Shown here in pieces: positions 35,902-47,240 of a DNA stretch of 64,000 bases. Under the pieces are notes generated by a model. The model was not told the origin of the DNA. It saw nothing but the letters and a program-made list of their open reading frames with translations, and did no database searches. Position 1 is the first letter of the stretch; each line of letters opens with the position of its first letter. The stretch is from Selaginella moellendorffii (taxonomy: Eukaryota > Streptophyta > Lycopodiopsida > Selaginellales > Selaginellaceae). The stretch lies in the NCBI RefSeq assembly GCF_000143415.4, contig NW_003314276.1, positions 941,165-1,005,164 of the forward strand, written 5' to 3'. A program made the translations under genes and the position numbers.

Positions 35902-36811
35902 CTAGTCGAACTGCTGCCGGAGTTGCATCTCAGTCTCCGACTTCCAGGTTGCGTGACTCGACTGTCCTTTCATTCGCTTGCTCTTCTCCTTGTCCTTCAC
36001 TTTGGGCGCTCTCTTCTTGTCGACTTGTTCCGGCTCACTGTTGCGAGGACGGTCCCTGCAAACCGGGCACACCATCCGCCCCTCGGACGACGTCTTTGGC
36101 ACTCCGCACTGGACGCACATCCTGAATCACAGCGATGGATGGAGGCTTTTAGAGCTGGAGAGAGCAAACTTTCATCTCACACACCTTAGAAGCTCGGCCG
36201 CGTCTTGTGCCGGAGGATTCTGCGGCTGGATCACTCTTGGCGTTGCTTCTCCAGCCACTGACGCTGTTGCTTCGTTTGCTACAACAGCCTCGGTGTTGCT
36301 GCGAGCCACCAGCTGTGGTTTGGCCTCCACAACCGCTTCTGCTCAAATAAAAGATGAAAAGCTTGTTCTTGAGTGTTCTAAGACTCGAGAAAAGAGTGCC
36401 TTCTTACCAACAGGTTTCTTCTGCTGCTGCTGTTGCTGTTGCTCCAGCCTCTCGCTACTGATCGCGTGCTTGAGGAACTCCGGAGGGCCTGTAATCTGCG
36501 AAAACATTTCAAACTCTTCCAAGGGGAGAAATGCCTATTTGATCTTTCCTCACCTCTGAGAAGGCCTCTTCTGGAGAAAGCAATGAAGAACTCGGCGCAT
36601 TCGCTGCATCCTCTACCACTTCATCCTCTTGCAGCTGCCCTGGATCGTCGTGGCCGCCGCCATTCTGCTGGCGATGATAATCTTCCTCACCTCCATTGCG
36701 GATTTCTTCCTCCTCGCCAGAGCTCTCCAGCAGCTCCGACCGCGCGGACTCCTCCTCCGACGAGTAATCCACCAGCGCCATCGCGGATTCCACCAGCGCC
36801 ATGGGCGGCAT
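35902..36811 (-). CDS. Uncharacterised acidic protein with paired CxxC motifs
   Basis: Minus-strand exons are 36811-36554, 36495-36408, 36338-36185 and 36121-35902, GT-AG with agreeing phases, giving 239 residues. The first 86 residues are strongly acidic. A segment ITGPPEFLKHA and a short Q run follow. Residues 169-188 carry CVQC and CPVC, spaced like a small zinc ribbon. The C-terminal end is basic then conserved-looking (KDKEKSKRMKGQSSHATWKSE, ending LRQQFD). I believe this type of protein is conserved and uncharacterised in plants, but I cannot name its family. The acidic head and zinc-like tail suggest a nuclear role by inference only. Confidence 0.85.
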
Positions 36812-36968
36812 CCACAAACCCTAATCCAGGAGTGCGTGATTATGCGACGAATATCCGGCTAAGCGAGGGTTTAGCTTGAACGAACAAATTTTAACGGTAT
36901 TTTTACACCATTCCGCTCTTCCTCGAAAGTTTTGTTCTTCCCGCAACCAAAACTTCTCTCCCCCGCCG

Positions 36969-38911
36969 CTAGCTCCTCAACGTCCATCGCCGCCCGCCCG
37001 TCTTGAAGCCAGCGCCGCCTTGATCGCTGCTCTCGCCGCTGCTCTCAGCACCACTTCCATACGAGGCCGAGTCCTTGAACTTCTTTCTCAAGAGCCCGGT
37101 GTCACTAACGCTGCCGCTGAGCAAAGGATCGTCGATTCCTCTCACGGCTCCCCCTAGCCCTTGCCTGATCCAAGCGTCGTCCTTGGACGCGTGAAGCCTC
37201 TTACTCCCTTTGCCGTCGCCGCGCCTACCGTGCCACGGGAGTTGCCCGGGCAACTGGTGGAACTTGTCGTGGAGAGTCTCGTTCAAGCGATTGATGCCTT
37301 TCTCCATCGGCTCCACGGCTTGAGAGACGGTGAACTTGACGTCGTGAACGATCTGCCGAGAGGAAGCGTCAGTATAGCCAGCCAAGTTTTTGATTTGTAA
37401 CTTTCGAACCTGTTCGCCTCCGACCATGACAACGTCCTGCACGCTTTCTTTCAAGCTCGTGGCGACGTTCTCCATCTCCGGGGGAAGGAAGCGGAGGATG
37501 GACCGTCGTTCGCTTTCCTTCACCTCGTCTGGATCCAGCGGCGAGTCCATCGAGGCGTAGTCAGAGAGGACAGCAACTGAGCGTTGCCCAAACTCGTTTA
37601 TTTGTTGGTATGGCCTTGCTGGAAAACAGTAGATGTGTGCAACAGCAGCTATAGCCATCTGCAAAACACAAACATGGATCACAAACCAAACAAAAAAGGA
37701 TCGTTCACCTCTATACAAATTATGAAATCCTGCAAGCTGGACTGCAGCTTAACTCCTTCGGGAGCAACACCTTTCGCGGCACCAGAACCAAAGAGCACTG
37801 CAATCGCTACACCTTGCCACCAGGTTGCGAAGACGATCGCCTTAAAGCAGATAAACTTCGAGAGGGGTTGGATGTGGTGAAGCTCATCTTTCGTCACGGC
37901 ATAGAACTGAACCAAACAATACAGTGCCCATGTCTGGCTGAAGTTCAGTATCACAGTCACGTATGGATATCTGCGCAGCGATACTGATGAGAATCTAGAG
38001 TCACACCTACCGTTCAAAAGAAAGCCATACCCGTAATACCACTTGAACTCCCCCTCTCCATAAGCATCGAAAACGTTTAAGAACAGAGATAGGAACGAGA
38101 GTGTGGTCTTCAAAATCATCTACATGGAGAAGACGAAAAGCCGTGAGTAGAGCACGGCAGAGAGCTTACCTACCAAAGTACTTACATATTGAACTATGCC
38201 GAACTTCACAATGTGATAGAAATCCTGCCCAAGTGACCACGGCGTCAAACAACAGTTTAATGGAATAGGATGCTTGACAGCCGCTTTTCCGGAGGACCGA
38301 CTTCGAACAAGAAGAGGTGTTCTCGGACCCGCTATCGCTTGCCTTTCCAGCATGTCCACGACTCGATCCTCGCCTCCTGCAATGCAGAAAAAAAGAGATT
38401 TTATATGCGTGCGAGTCTCGGAGCGAGAAAAGTTACCCAAGCAGGCAATAAGGTAGCAGCCGAAAGAATACAGTGCAAACGCTTCATAGCAATTCCGAAG
38501 GATGTCACACACGAGTGATAGCTCGTTATTCCACAGCGACACCAGCTACAAGGAGAGAAAAAGATCTACTCTAAAATTGAAAGAAGAGAAAAACGAAAGC
38601 TTACCGATTCAACGGAGTAGACAGGAACCATGAAAATGATCCCAACCAGCCATTTTTGTTCCTGGATGGCGATTCTATCAGCAACAATCCTAGCACACAA
38701 TCTAAGTTCTCACCTCGGGCTTGTTGTACGATGTGAGATGCTCGAAGATGAGAAACGTGGACAACGTGAGCGCGATAAGAACAAAAATCCCGGCAACGAT
38801 AACAGCCCACGTATGAATCGACGTCACGGCATCGTCGGGGCCGGGCGCAGCAGCAAGGATGAAACTACCGCCGACGTCGAGGCGATCGAGTAGCAATCCC
38901 CAAGACAGCAT
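36969..38911 (-). CDS. LAZ1-like (DUF300/TMEM184) membrane protein
   Basis: Seven minus-strand exons (38911-38714, 38661-38605, 38545-38437, 38376-38186, 38119-38031, 37970-37709, 37658-36969) with consistent phases give 531 residues. The N-terminal half has about seven hydrophobic segments. The block FEHLTSYNKPEEQKWLVGII and the segments YSFGCYLIACLGGED and GYPYVTVILNFSQTWALYCL are hallmarks of the DUF300/organic-solute-transporter-alpha family. The last 200 residues are soluble, with charged and glycine/serine-rich stretches. In Arabidopsis, LAZ1 was found through its role in cell death and acts at the vacuolar membrane and in brassinosteroid signalling; the role here is inferred by homology. 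The two reading frames nearby on the plus strand are shadows. Confidence 0.93.
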
Positions 38912-39229
38912 GATAATCCAATCGCTACGCGGCAGCCCCAGATTCTAGGCCAGCGCCACATGCCTGCTGCATTCTAGGGCAATCGGATGGAATTCCTGGC
39001 GGGCTGGAGGAGGAGATCCAAGGCGATCAGCTACAAGAACCCTAGAAGGAGAGAGCTCCCAGCTTACCGCGATTCATACCGTCCTATTTACCGCCTGGCG
39101 CATCGCTCGACTGAAAATAGACCAATGCGTGGGAGATTTTAGGGTTTCTCGTCAGAGAAGCTATCCACGTAATGTGCATACGTGTTGGCAGGAGAGTAAA
39201 ACGCGCAGCGCTCCCATTTGAGGGAGGCG
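38912..39229. other. Intergenic DNA, LAZ1-like promoter side
   Basis: 318 bp between the LAZ1-like ATG and the stop of the CZIB gene. It should contain the LAZ1-like promoter and the CZIB 3' end. It includes AACCCTAG and TTTAGGGTTT telobox-like elements near 39040 and 39140. Confidence 0.4.
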
Positions 39230-40050
39230 TTATCTGTTGCTTGTTGTCTCGAATCTATGTTCTAGCTTGTAGATCCCCACGGACTCGGCGGCTTTCTCGT
39301 CGTATTCCACGAACTCTCCATCGCTCAGATCGATGTTGGAGAATCTCGCCCCGGAATTCTGGAAGGAAATCTGGAGTAGTGAGTGATCGATCGATCGAGC
39401 TCATAGCGCTAAATCCAAGTGAACTCTAGGAATCTTGGAAGAAAGAGCGATCTAAGTGATAACTCTAGAAATCTTGGGAGAAAGAGTGAAGTTACTGACC
39501 AGGCCCTCGGCTTCCCAAAGGCTGCTGCTGTTACACGAGAACTCCACGGGCTCCATGCCCCGGCAATCGAAACACATGACCGGGACGAACTTGCCGGATT
39601 CGCTGTCTTCCAGAGTGTAAGGCTTGTTCTTGCCATCCACCAGCGAGATCGTCCCGGTTTTCTTGCAAAGTTTACACTGCATCAAGCGAGAAAGCCGATC
39701 AAATCCTTGAGAGACTTCTTCTCTTGCTTTGCCAAGAACAATCCAATCAAAGAAATTTCCACTGCTTACTTTCTGGACCAAGTTTGCAGTTCCCCGGCTG
39801 TTAGGAACCTCCACAACGTCTGCCGCCGAGACGCCACTGTGCTTCTCGCTCATCGTGCCACAGCTCCCACATTGGACCTATTACACGAATCGATCGATCG
39901 ATCGGAAAATTCCATGAGCACTCGCGATCGGCTCAAGAATCTCAAAAATGCGACGCAAACCTTGAAGAAGAAGGTGAAATTCGGGCCCTGCGGCACCAGA
40001 TTCGTGAGATTCTCGAGCTCCGCCTTGATCTTGAGAAGCAGGAACACCAT
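39230..40050 (-). CDS. CXXC zinc-binding protein, UPF0587/DUF866 (CZIB-like)
   Basis: Minus-strand exons are 40050-39961, 39877-39770, 39676-39500 and 39370-39230, giving 171 residues; the human relative (CZIB, C1orf123) is 160. Two CxxC pairs (CGSC-type at 33/36 in VQCGSCG, and CKLC at 67/70) form the conserved zinc site. MVFLLLKIKAELENLTNL at the start, and CFDCRGMEPVEF and NIDLSDGEFVEYDEK near the end, fit the family. The molecular function is poorly known; the human protein binds zinc and has been linked to copper chaperone partners. The last exon start was chosen at 39370 because its phase and the family alignment agree; another AG ten bases downstream would drop four residues or shift the frame. 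Confidence 0.9.
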
Positions 40051-40169
40051 CCCTAGCCCTTGCCCTAAAAACACAGAGCACAAAATCTTCGACCGTCCGA
40101 TATAGGGCTCCTCGTTATAGGGTTGTTCTTCGGCGGAGTGGAGGCGGCGGCTGACACTGGGCGGTCGCG
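40051..40169. promoter_or_regulatory. Putative bidirectional promoter, CZIB/RPS13
   Basis: 119 bp separate two divergent ATGs. The stretch includes AGGGCTCC, TAGGGTTG and AGCCCTTGCCCTAAA-type blocks; GGGCTA/AGCCC and teloboxes are common upstream of plant ribosomal protein genes. Confidence 0.45.
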
Positions 40170-40866
40170 ATGGGGCGCATGCACACACCCGGGTAAAAGC
40201 TCCTCCTCCTCCTCCTCGCGCACGCGATCTCACCTCTCAAATCCTCTTCCAGAAAGGGTATTTCATCCTCGGCTCTGCCTTACAAGAGAACGGCCCCGAG
40301 CTGGCTCAAAACCTCATCACAGGAGGTACTTCCATCGATTGAGCTGCAAGAAATCACTGAAATCGCCTTCCACAGGTTGAGGAGCAAATCTGCAAGCTTG
40401 CGAAGAAGGGTCTCACTCCTTCCCAGATCGGTGTAATCCTCCGGGATTCCCATGGCATCGCCCAGGTCAAAATGCTCACAGGCAGCAAAATCTTGCGCAT
40501 TCTCAAAGGCCACGGTAAGCCAAATCTTTTTCTTCTTTTTCGTGTGCTCACTCGCGAAATTCGTTTCCAGGATTGGGCCCAGAGATCCCGGAAGACTTGT
40601 ACTACCTGATCAAAAAGGCCGTGGCTGTTCGCAAGCATCTGGAGCGAAACCGGAAGGACAAGGACTCCAAGTTCCGCCTCATCCTCATCGAGAGCAGAGT
40701 CCACCGCCTCGCAAGATACTACAAGAGGACCAAGAAGCTCCCTCCAACCTGGAAGTAGTGAGTGTTCTTTTCTCTCTCGTTCTAGCTCTATCTCCAGAAA
40801 CTTACCTTGATCTTACGTGTTGATCTTGGCAGTGAATCCGCAACCGCGAACACTTTGGTGGCTTAG
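40170..40866 (+). CDS. RPS13: 40S ribosomal protein S13 (uS15)
   Basis: Five exons (40170-40192, 40253-40325, 40376-40514, 40571-40757, 40833-40866) give exactly 151 residues, the length of eukaryotic RPS13. The start [12 protein letters not shown], the core [16 protein letters not shown] and [17 protein letters not shown], the uS15 signature around [17 protein letters not shown] and the end TANTLVA are all typical. The protein sits on the 40S subunit near the platform and contacts 18S rRNA. Introns are 60, 50, 56 and 75 bases. The gene diverges from the CZIB gene across 119 bp. Confidence 0.98.
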
Positions 40867-40875
40867 ACTCAAGCT

Positions 40876-41125
40876 TTAAAAGCGAGCTCGTCGACTGTGA
40901 TCTTCGAGCTCTTCTGTTTTGGATTAGAGTTTTCATTTCGAACTAATCTTCTCAGAGCTTCTTTTGTGTCAGCCATGAATGTAGGAAGAAAGTCGCTAGA
41001 AGTATAAGGCATCACAATCGTGGTGCGAGCTCGTCGACAGTGATCTTAGAGCTCTTTGTGTTTTGGAAGAGGCTTCTCGTTTGTAACTTGCTAGAAGTAT
41101 AAGGAATTCCAATCGTGGTAATTAA
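40876..41125. repeat. Local tandem duplication in the RPS13 3' flank
   Basis: Two diverged blocks, about 40876-41010 and 41025-41125, share GAGCTCGTCGAC.GTGATCTT, AGAGCTCTT.TGTTTTGGA and GCTAGAAGTATAAGG followed by CAATCGTGG. This looks like a duplicated 3' UTR/polyadenylation segment. Confidence 0.7.
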
Positions 41126-41529
41126 TTTTACACACAATGCTGCTAAGTGTACATGGTCTTTTAATCTCTCTTTCATATGTATAGTACCCCTGAGGAGTCC
41201 AGGGATGGATTGGATAATTTGGATTGCAATCCAGTCCTCTAAAACTCCCCGGTAGTACGTCGAGCCACCGCAGCAGCAGCTACAAGAAGAAAAAAAGAAA
41301 GAACAGAAGAAAAGCAAGCCAGAAATGAAGAGAACGAGACAAAAGCCGGACCACCTTCCACTTTTTCGTTCCATCTCGTGTTTGGATCTTCGCTGGATGG
41401 ATGACTGCTTGATTGGTTGATTGATTGATGCTGGGAGTGTTGGTGTTGTTGATTCATCTTTGGTGTTGTCTAGAGCTGATGTTGAGTATCTATCGGATCG
41501 TCGACTGATCGTATCGTTTCGATGATCTC
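41126..41529. other. Short intergenic DNA between convergent genes
   Basis: Lies between the RPS13 3' flank and the histone H1 stop. It contains an A-rich stretch and GATT repeats; no gene is seen. Confidence 0.5.
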
Positions 41530-42750
41530 CTACTTGGCTGCCTTCCTCGCAGCTTTCTTGGCGGGCGATCCAACTTTCTTTGCAACCTTCTTCGGAGCGC
41601 CGGCCTTCTTCGCCTTGGCCGCTGCCGGCACGGCTTTCGATTTGGATGCCCGCGTCGCGACCTTCTTCGCGGGAGATTTGGCCTTGGCCGGGCTCGTCTT
41701 GGCCTTTTTGGCAGCAGCAACCTTCTGCTTCTTCGCGGGAGAAGCCACCTTCTTGGCGGCGGAGCTCGACGCTGCTCGCTTCTTGGATGCCACTGTCGAG
41801 GCGAGCGCTGGCTGATCCGACGATGAAGCCGCCGCCGCCGCTGCTGCCGATGATCCCCTTCTCGTCACTGACTTCGCCGCAGCTGCCTTCTTCGCAACTG
41901 GTTTCTTCTTGATCACCTTGCTCGCCTTGAGCGATGCCGGAGTGGGGGAAGAGGTGGAAGCCACAGCTTTGCCTTTCCTCATCGGCTGCTGCTTCCTCGG
42001 AGAAGCTACAGCTTTGGGCTTCCTGGCCTTGGAAGCACCACTAACCTTCGCCACCTTCTTCTCCTTTGTCTCGGATGGTTTCTTCTTGGCAGCGGCCGCG
42101 ACCTTCGGCTTGGGAGCTGGCGCTGCCTCCGCTGGAGCTGGCTTTGGAACGCCCGATCCAACCTTGAAGGAGCCTTTGATCTTCGTGAGCTTGCCCTTCT
42201 CGGTGAGGTTCCGGAGCTGGATGAGCAGCGTCTTCTTGTAAGTCGGGGGCAGCTCGTAATTGTCATCGAGAAACTTGGCGATGGCGTACTGGCTGGATCC
42301 ACCCCTCTCCTTGAGCGTCGAGATGGCCTCCATTATCATCTGGAAAACAAAAGCGCGATCCATGAGCTCTAGAACACGATCCTCTTCTGCTCGTAACCAA
42401 CCAAGAACATTTTTCTTGACGCTTACCTCGAGATATGGCGGATGTGTGGATTGCGCTCTCGCCGCCCTCGGCTTGGGATTGCTCTTCGCCTTCGCCGCTA
42501 CTGGCGCCTTGGCGGCCGCTGTGCTCGCCGCTGCCTTCTTCCGAGGAGCGGCCGCGGCCTTCTTCCCTTTCTTCCTTCCTTTCTTCGGCTTCTCTCCCTT
42601 AGCCGACGCATCCTCGCCATCGCCAGCGCCTTGCTCGCCCTCGCCGCTGGATTTCTCCTCTCCGGCCGCAGGAGGATCCACTGCTTCCGGCTCCGCCTCG
42701 GGGATTTCCTTCGCCTCCGCCGTCCCTACGGGAACCTCGGCCTCTGCCAT
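41530..42750 (-). CDS. Linker histone H1, long C-terminal tail
   Basis: Two minus-strand exons, 42750-42427 and 42339-41530, joined in phase 0, give about 377 residues. The N-terminal tail (about 100 residues) is acidic then alanine/lysine-rich. The globular H15 winged-helix domain spans roughly residues 102-170 (HPPYLEMIMEAISTLKERGG, YELPPTYKKTLLIQLRNL, KIKGSFKV) and is split by the single intron near its start, the position common in plant H1 genes. The C-terminal tail of about 200 residues is rich in K, A and P with SPAKK-type motifs. It binds linker DNA and compacts chromatin. The length exceeds that of usual plant H1 (about 200-290), mostly in the tail. The ATG at 42750 is the first in frame. 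Confidence 0.95.
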   Translation of the reverse strand: MAEAEVPVGTAEAKEIPEAEPEAVDPPAAGEEKSSGEGEQGAGDGEDASAKGEKPKKGRKKGKKAAAAPRKKAAASTAAAKAPVAAKAKSNPKPRAARAQSTHPPYLEVSVKKNVLGWLRAEEDRVLELMDRAFVFQMIMEAISTLKERGGSSQYAIAKFLDDNYELPPTYKKTLLIQLRNLTEKGKLTKIKGSFKVGSGVPKPAPAEAAPAPKPKVAAAAKKKPSETKEKKVAKVSGASKARKPKAVASPRKQQPMRKGKAVASTSSPTPASLKASKVIKKKPVAKKAAAAKSVTRRGSSAAAAAAASSSDQPALASTVASKKRAASSSAAKKVASPAKKQKVAAAKKAKTSPAKAKSPAKKVATRASKSKAVPAAAKAKKAGAPKKVAKKVGSPAKKAARKAAK

Positions 42751-44366
42751 CTCTCCAAAATATGTCGATCGATCGATCACACGAATGGAATGGAAACCTA
42801 GCCTCTGAGGAGAGGCTGGAGAGCAATTGATCGAACTAAACCTAGGCTAGACCTCTCTTCCTCCAAGAAACCTGGAAGCCGCGCGCGCGCTCGCGAAGTT
42901 AATCTCCAAGCTATGGCGTCTTGCTTTTCTCTCTTTTTTGTTTTTTAGAAGGCTTTGGTGACTGGCATTTGATTGGCTGCCGGGGCCTGGCGCGGATCGA
43001 GCAAATTGAATTGAGGCCGTGCGATGTGACCCACAGCCAACGGTGGGGATCTTCTGTGGCCCTCGGATTGAAGGTTATGTGTTTTTTCTTTGAGTTTGCG
43101 CTGCGATTTCTCGGTGCAGGATTATCCGATTGACATGCCGATTGGTTTGATGGAAAGAGAATGATCTTGGCTTTGAAACGATGCCTGGATCTTCGGAATG
43201 TATGGAGTGCAGCTGCCGCAATTCTCCGATAAAGCGTGGGTGGTCAGGCTGAGGAGTGGTCCTCTGTTTTGAACCTTGAACCGGCGTGAGACGAATAGCA
43301 AATGTAGATCCGGCTGGAAAGATCGGCTCCATAGCACTGAATGAATTTCAAATGACTTCTCAGCAAGTCCATTATCTATAACTTCAAGAACATGTTATGG
43401 AAGATCAACGCATGTCCATTGGTTCCCACAGAAACTATCCATTTTCACCTTTGTTATCACGTAGAGTGTAAAACTTCCTCAAGAGCACGCAAGAACATCT
43501 ACAGAAAACAATAGCTGCTTGTTTCCTGAAAGTTTATCGGCAGGGTGGTGGCTAGCTCTTAGTTTCCTACTTTGGTTTGAGGGATTTAATTGGCAATCAC
43601 CCAGTAACTCGCACAGCAGCATGTTACAGGATGTCATCTAATGGCAGCACAAATTCCTTCTCCTAAGCTTTGTTTAATGAAGATTGCTTGCAACAAACTG
43701 TTCACAACACAATTATCCTTAAATGAGCTGACTTTCTTGATCCACTAGATCAACATTGTGAAACTGTATGCAAATCAACATTTTGTTATATTGCCAGGTT
43801 AGGATGTAAAAACTACAATATAGTGGTTTTCCCCGAGCTTTAGCTTGCTAACTTGTCTCTCCCTCCTCCAGTTGATGGTATACAGCATGTATGTTACATT
43901 CTCTGCTCTGTTTCCAGAAGGAATACATAGACTGTTCCCCATCCTGTGGTTTTGGGAATGGCATATAAATTCCCACTCCATGGTATAGTAATAGTGCATG
44001 TATGATTGGGGTCTTGATGCTTCCAATTCTATTTCCATATTGTTTTGATCCAGTTTTGAAATATCTTAGAATTGAAATTTAATATATTATGATCTGTTGT
44101 CTTTGGTTTATATACAAGCATATAATTTATCTTTTTTGATTGATTTTCCCTAGCTTTTCTTTGCACATATACGTATCAAGCAGAAGCTACTGTACAGAGA
44201 CACAAAAGCTCTAGTGACATGAAGCTCTGCGACTTTTAACAAGGGCTCAAGAAGAAAAAAAGAAAAAAAGAAAAAAGTTCTAGATATCAGCAAATTCTAA
44301 AGTCTAACTCTGATAAGATTTTATCTTTTGATTGCACCTTCGACCGGCTAGCATCTCACTCTCCAA
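42751..44366. other. Intergenic DNA upstream of histone H1
   Basis: Contains the H1 promoter and leader near 42751-42900. Beyond that, moderate GC falling to AT-rich sequence, with no supported gene. Confidence 0.45.
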
Positions 44367-45803
44367 ATTCGTGGTGGTGGATTGTGGAAGCCGGAACTCA
44401 ATGATCAACATATCTGCCCTAAGTGTCTGAGCCGGTTTAAAATTGTGGTTTCTCTCAAAGAATAGTCACTATAATACTTGCCTTCGCCTGCAATGTATCT
44501 TGGGGCAAAAACTTTGTTCATTTTCGTGGAACTCACTTTGATGTCCGGGCAAATCCATGAAAACTTCCCTGGTAGGGGTAGTTCGTGGTGTTTCAGAGAC
44601 ACTCACTTGTCCATGACATCCTTCTAGTGTTTTAGAGTCTGGTTATACACACGGGACATTTTTTCTCTGACCAAACAGATGCTCTGATGAAAGCCAGATG
44701 GAAATTGAGCGAAGCTCCAACGCTATGATGTTACATTTGAGATGGTAATGCCAATTGATCGGCAACTTGCTCCCGAAAGTCGTCCAAGATCGCTTTCACG
44801 TCCGTGTCCTGCATCAGGAAGCATTGCCATGCATGCACGATATATATAAAGTAGGCATACATTGGTAAATATCGAGTGGATATTTTGGTTGGCCAATGGG
44901 TTGTGGACACAGCTGGATGCTTGAGGGCTCATTGCCACTCTGGGTCACGCTAGCAGTGCTGGCCTCCGGCCGATTAAAATTCCAAATCAGGAATTCATTT
45001 TAGGATTCAATTGTGCTGGATTGCTAGTAGTTTTTCCTTCTGCATACTGCCTCTGATCGGCTCTAGAATTAAATGAGAGATCACTTTGGAGATTTACAAT
45101 GTTCTATTTTTCCCACTCTCAGGATCGTCCAAGAGCTATGGCAGGAAATCAGTTTAGTCTCAAGATTCAGTAACAGTGGATTCCATTTTTTGTGGATTGA
45201 ATTTTTCTCACAGCAGTTGTAGGAGGCAGTCTTGCTGCTCCATTGCGAAACAATTGCAGCAGGTGGCAGCCATGATAACCTAAGCTGATTGAAATTCCAA
45301 AGCCTCTACCAAAGTCAAGGGGTCTAGATTGATATGTCTAGAGGTTTTAGTGTAGCTATGGGTAAATTCGTGAGTACAAAAGATCACTCAATTTCTTGAC
45401 ATTGGTTACTAAGGCTCTGGAAAGTTGGAAATTTAGTAATACCTTCTTCTTTTTTCCACAATTTTTTCAAGATTGTGTTTTTGAGGGCCACAGTGGGAAA
45501 ATAGTAGTTACAATGCCATATATTAATACTAGTGTAGTGGGATTTTGGTAGTTGTTGAATTGTTTTCAATTTGGACCATTCGCTCTTGTATATAAACTAG
45601 GGTTTTTTGGGTTAATTAATATGCATATTTTCTATATTCCTTTTCCATATTCTATACACTCACATTAGTGGAGGTGAGGGGCTATCTTTGAGGAGTGCTT
45701 AAATTTAGGATTTTGGTTTAAATCTAACTTTTGCATTATTAAGATTTAACTTTTTCCATTTCCTTTCTTTTGTTATTTCCTTTTAGGAGTTTGGTTTTTT
45801 CAT
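44367..45803 (+). repeat. 1,437-bp tandem duplication, unit 1
   Basis: Every landmark in this unit recurs exactly 1,437 bp later, and by eye I found one base difference (C at about 44551, T at about 45988). It contains flanking DNA and a copy of the 185-bp LTR at 45480-45664. No gene is supported in the unit. Confidence 0.95.
45480..45664 (+). repeat. LTR of element C, extra copy in duplication unit 1
   Basis: Same sequence as 46917-47101. It ends CACTCACA and carries TATATAAACTAGGG as a TATA-like box. Confidence 0.8.
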
Positions 45804-47240
45804 TGTGGTGGTGGTGGATTGTGGAAGCCGGAACTCAATGATCAACATATCTGCCCTAAGTGTCTGAGCCGGTTTAAAATTGTGGTTTCTCTCAAAGAAT
45901 AGTCACTATAATACTTGCCTTCGCCTGCAATGTATCTTGGGGCAAAAACTTTGTTCATTTTCGTGGAACTCACTTTGATGTCCGGGCAAATCTATGAAAA
46001 CTTCCCTGGTAGGGGTAGTTCGTGGTGTTTCAGAGACACTCACTTGTCCATGACATCCTTCTAGTGTTTTAGAGTCTGGTTATACACACGGGACATTTTT
46101 TCTCTGACCAAACAGATGCTCTGATGAAAGCCAGATGGAAATTGAGCGAAGCTCCAACGCTATGATGTTACATTTGAGATGGTAATGCCAATTGATCGGC
46201 AACTTGCTCCCGAAAGTCGTCCAAGATCGCTTTCACGTCCGTGTCCTGCATCAGGAAGCATTGCCATGCATGCACGATATATATAAAGTAGGCATACATT
46301 GGTAAATATCGAGTGGATATTTTGGTTGGCCAATGGGTTGTGGACACAGCTGGATGCTTGAGGGCTCATTGCCACTCTGGGTCACGCTAGCAGTGCTGGC
46401 CTCCGGCCGATTAAAATTCCAAATCAGGAATTCATTTTAGGATTCAATTGTGCTGGATTGCTAGTAGTTTTTCCTTCTGCATACTGCCTCTGATCGGCTC
46501 TAGAATTAAATGAGAGATCACTTTGGAGATTTACAATGTTCTATTTTTCCCACTCTCAGGATCGTCCAAGAGCTATGGCAGGAAATCAGTTTAGTCTCAA
46601 GATTCAGTAACAGTGGATTCCATTTTTTGTGGATTGAATTTTTCTCACAGCAGTTGTAGGAGGCAGTCTTGCTGCTCCATTGCGAAACAATTGCAGCAGG
46701 TGGCAGCCATGATAACCTAAGCTGATTGAAATTCCAAAGCCTCTACCAAAGTCAAGGGGTCTAGATTGATATGTCTAGAGGTTTTAGTGTAGCTATGGGT
46801 AAATTCGTGAGTACAAAAGATCACTCAATTTCTTGACATTGGTTACTAAGGCTCTGGAAAGTTGGAAATTTAGTAATACCTTCTTCTTTTTTCCACAATT
46901 TTTTCAAGATTGTGTTTTTGAGGGCCACAGTGGGAAAATAGTAGTTACAATGCCATATATTAATACTAGTGTAGTGGGATTTTGGTAGTTGTTGAATTGT
47001 TTTCAATTTGGACCATTCGCTCTTGTATATAAACTAGGGTTTTTTGGGTTAATTAATATGCATATTTTCTATATTCCTTTTCCATATTCTATACACTCAC
47101 ATTAGTGGAGGTGAGGGGCTATCTTTGAGGAGTGCTTAAATTTAGGATTTTGGTTTAAATCTAACTTTTGCATTATTAAGATTTAACTTTTTCCATTTCC
47201 TTTCTTTTGTTATTTCCTTTTAGGAGTTTGGTTTTTTCAT
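45804..47240 (+). repeat. 1,437-bp tandem duplication, unit 2
   Basis: Second unit of the duplication. The junction falls in a GTGGTGGTGG stretch that is also at the left edge of unit 1 in shorter form, a possible microhomology. The right edge (TTGGTTTTTTCATTG) continues into the internal region of the retrotransposon. Confidence 0.95.

Noticed and set aside
41522-42808. Open frames opposite histone H1
   Set aside because: Antisense shadows of alanine/lysine codons.
44723-47006. Pairs of identical small open frames in the duplicated units
   Set aside because: Their repetition is explained by the tandem duplication, and they have no motif or splice context supporting a gene.
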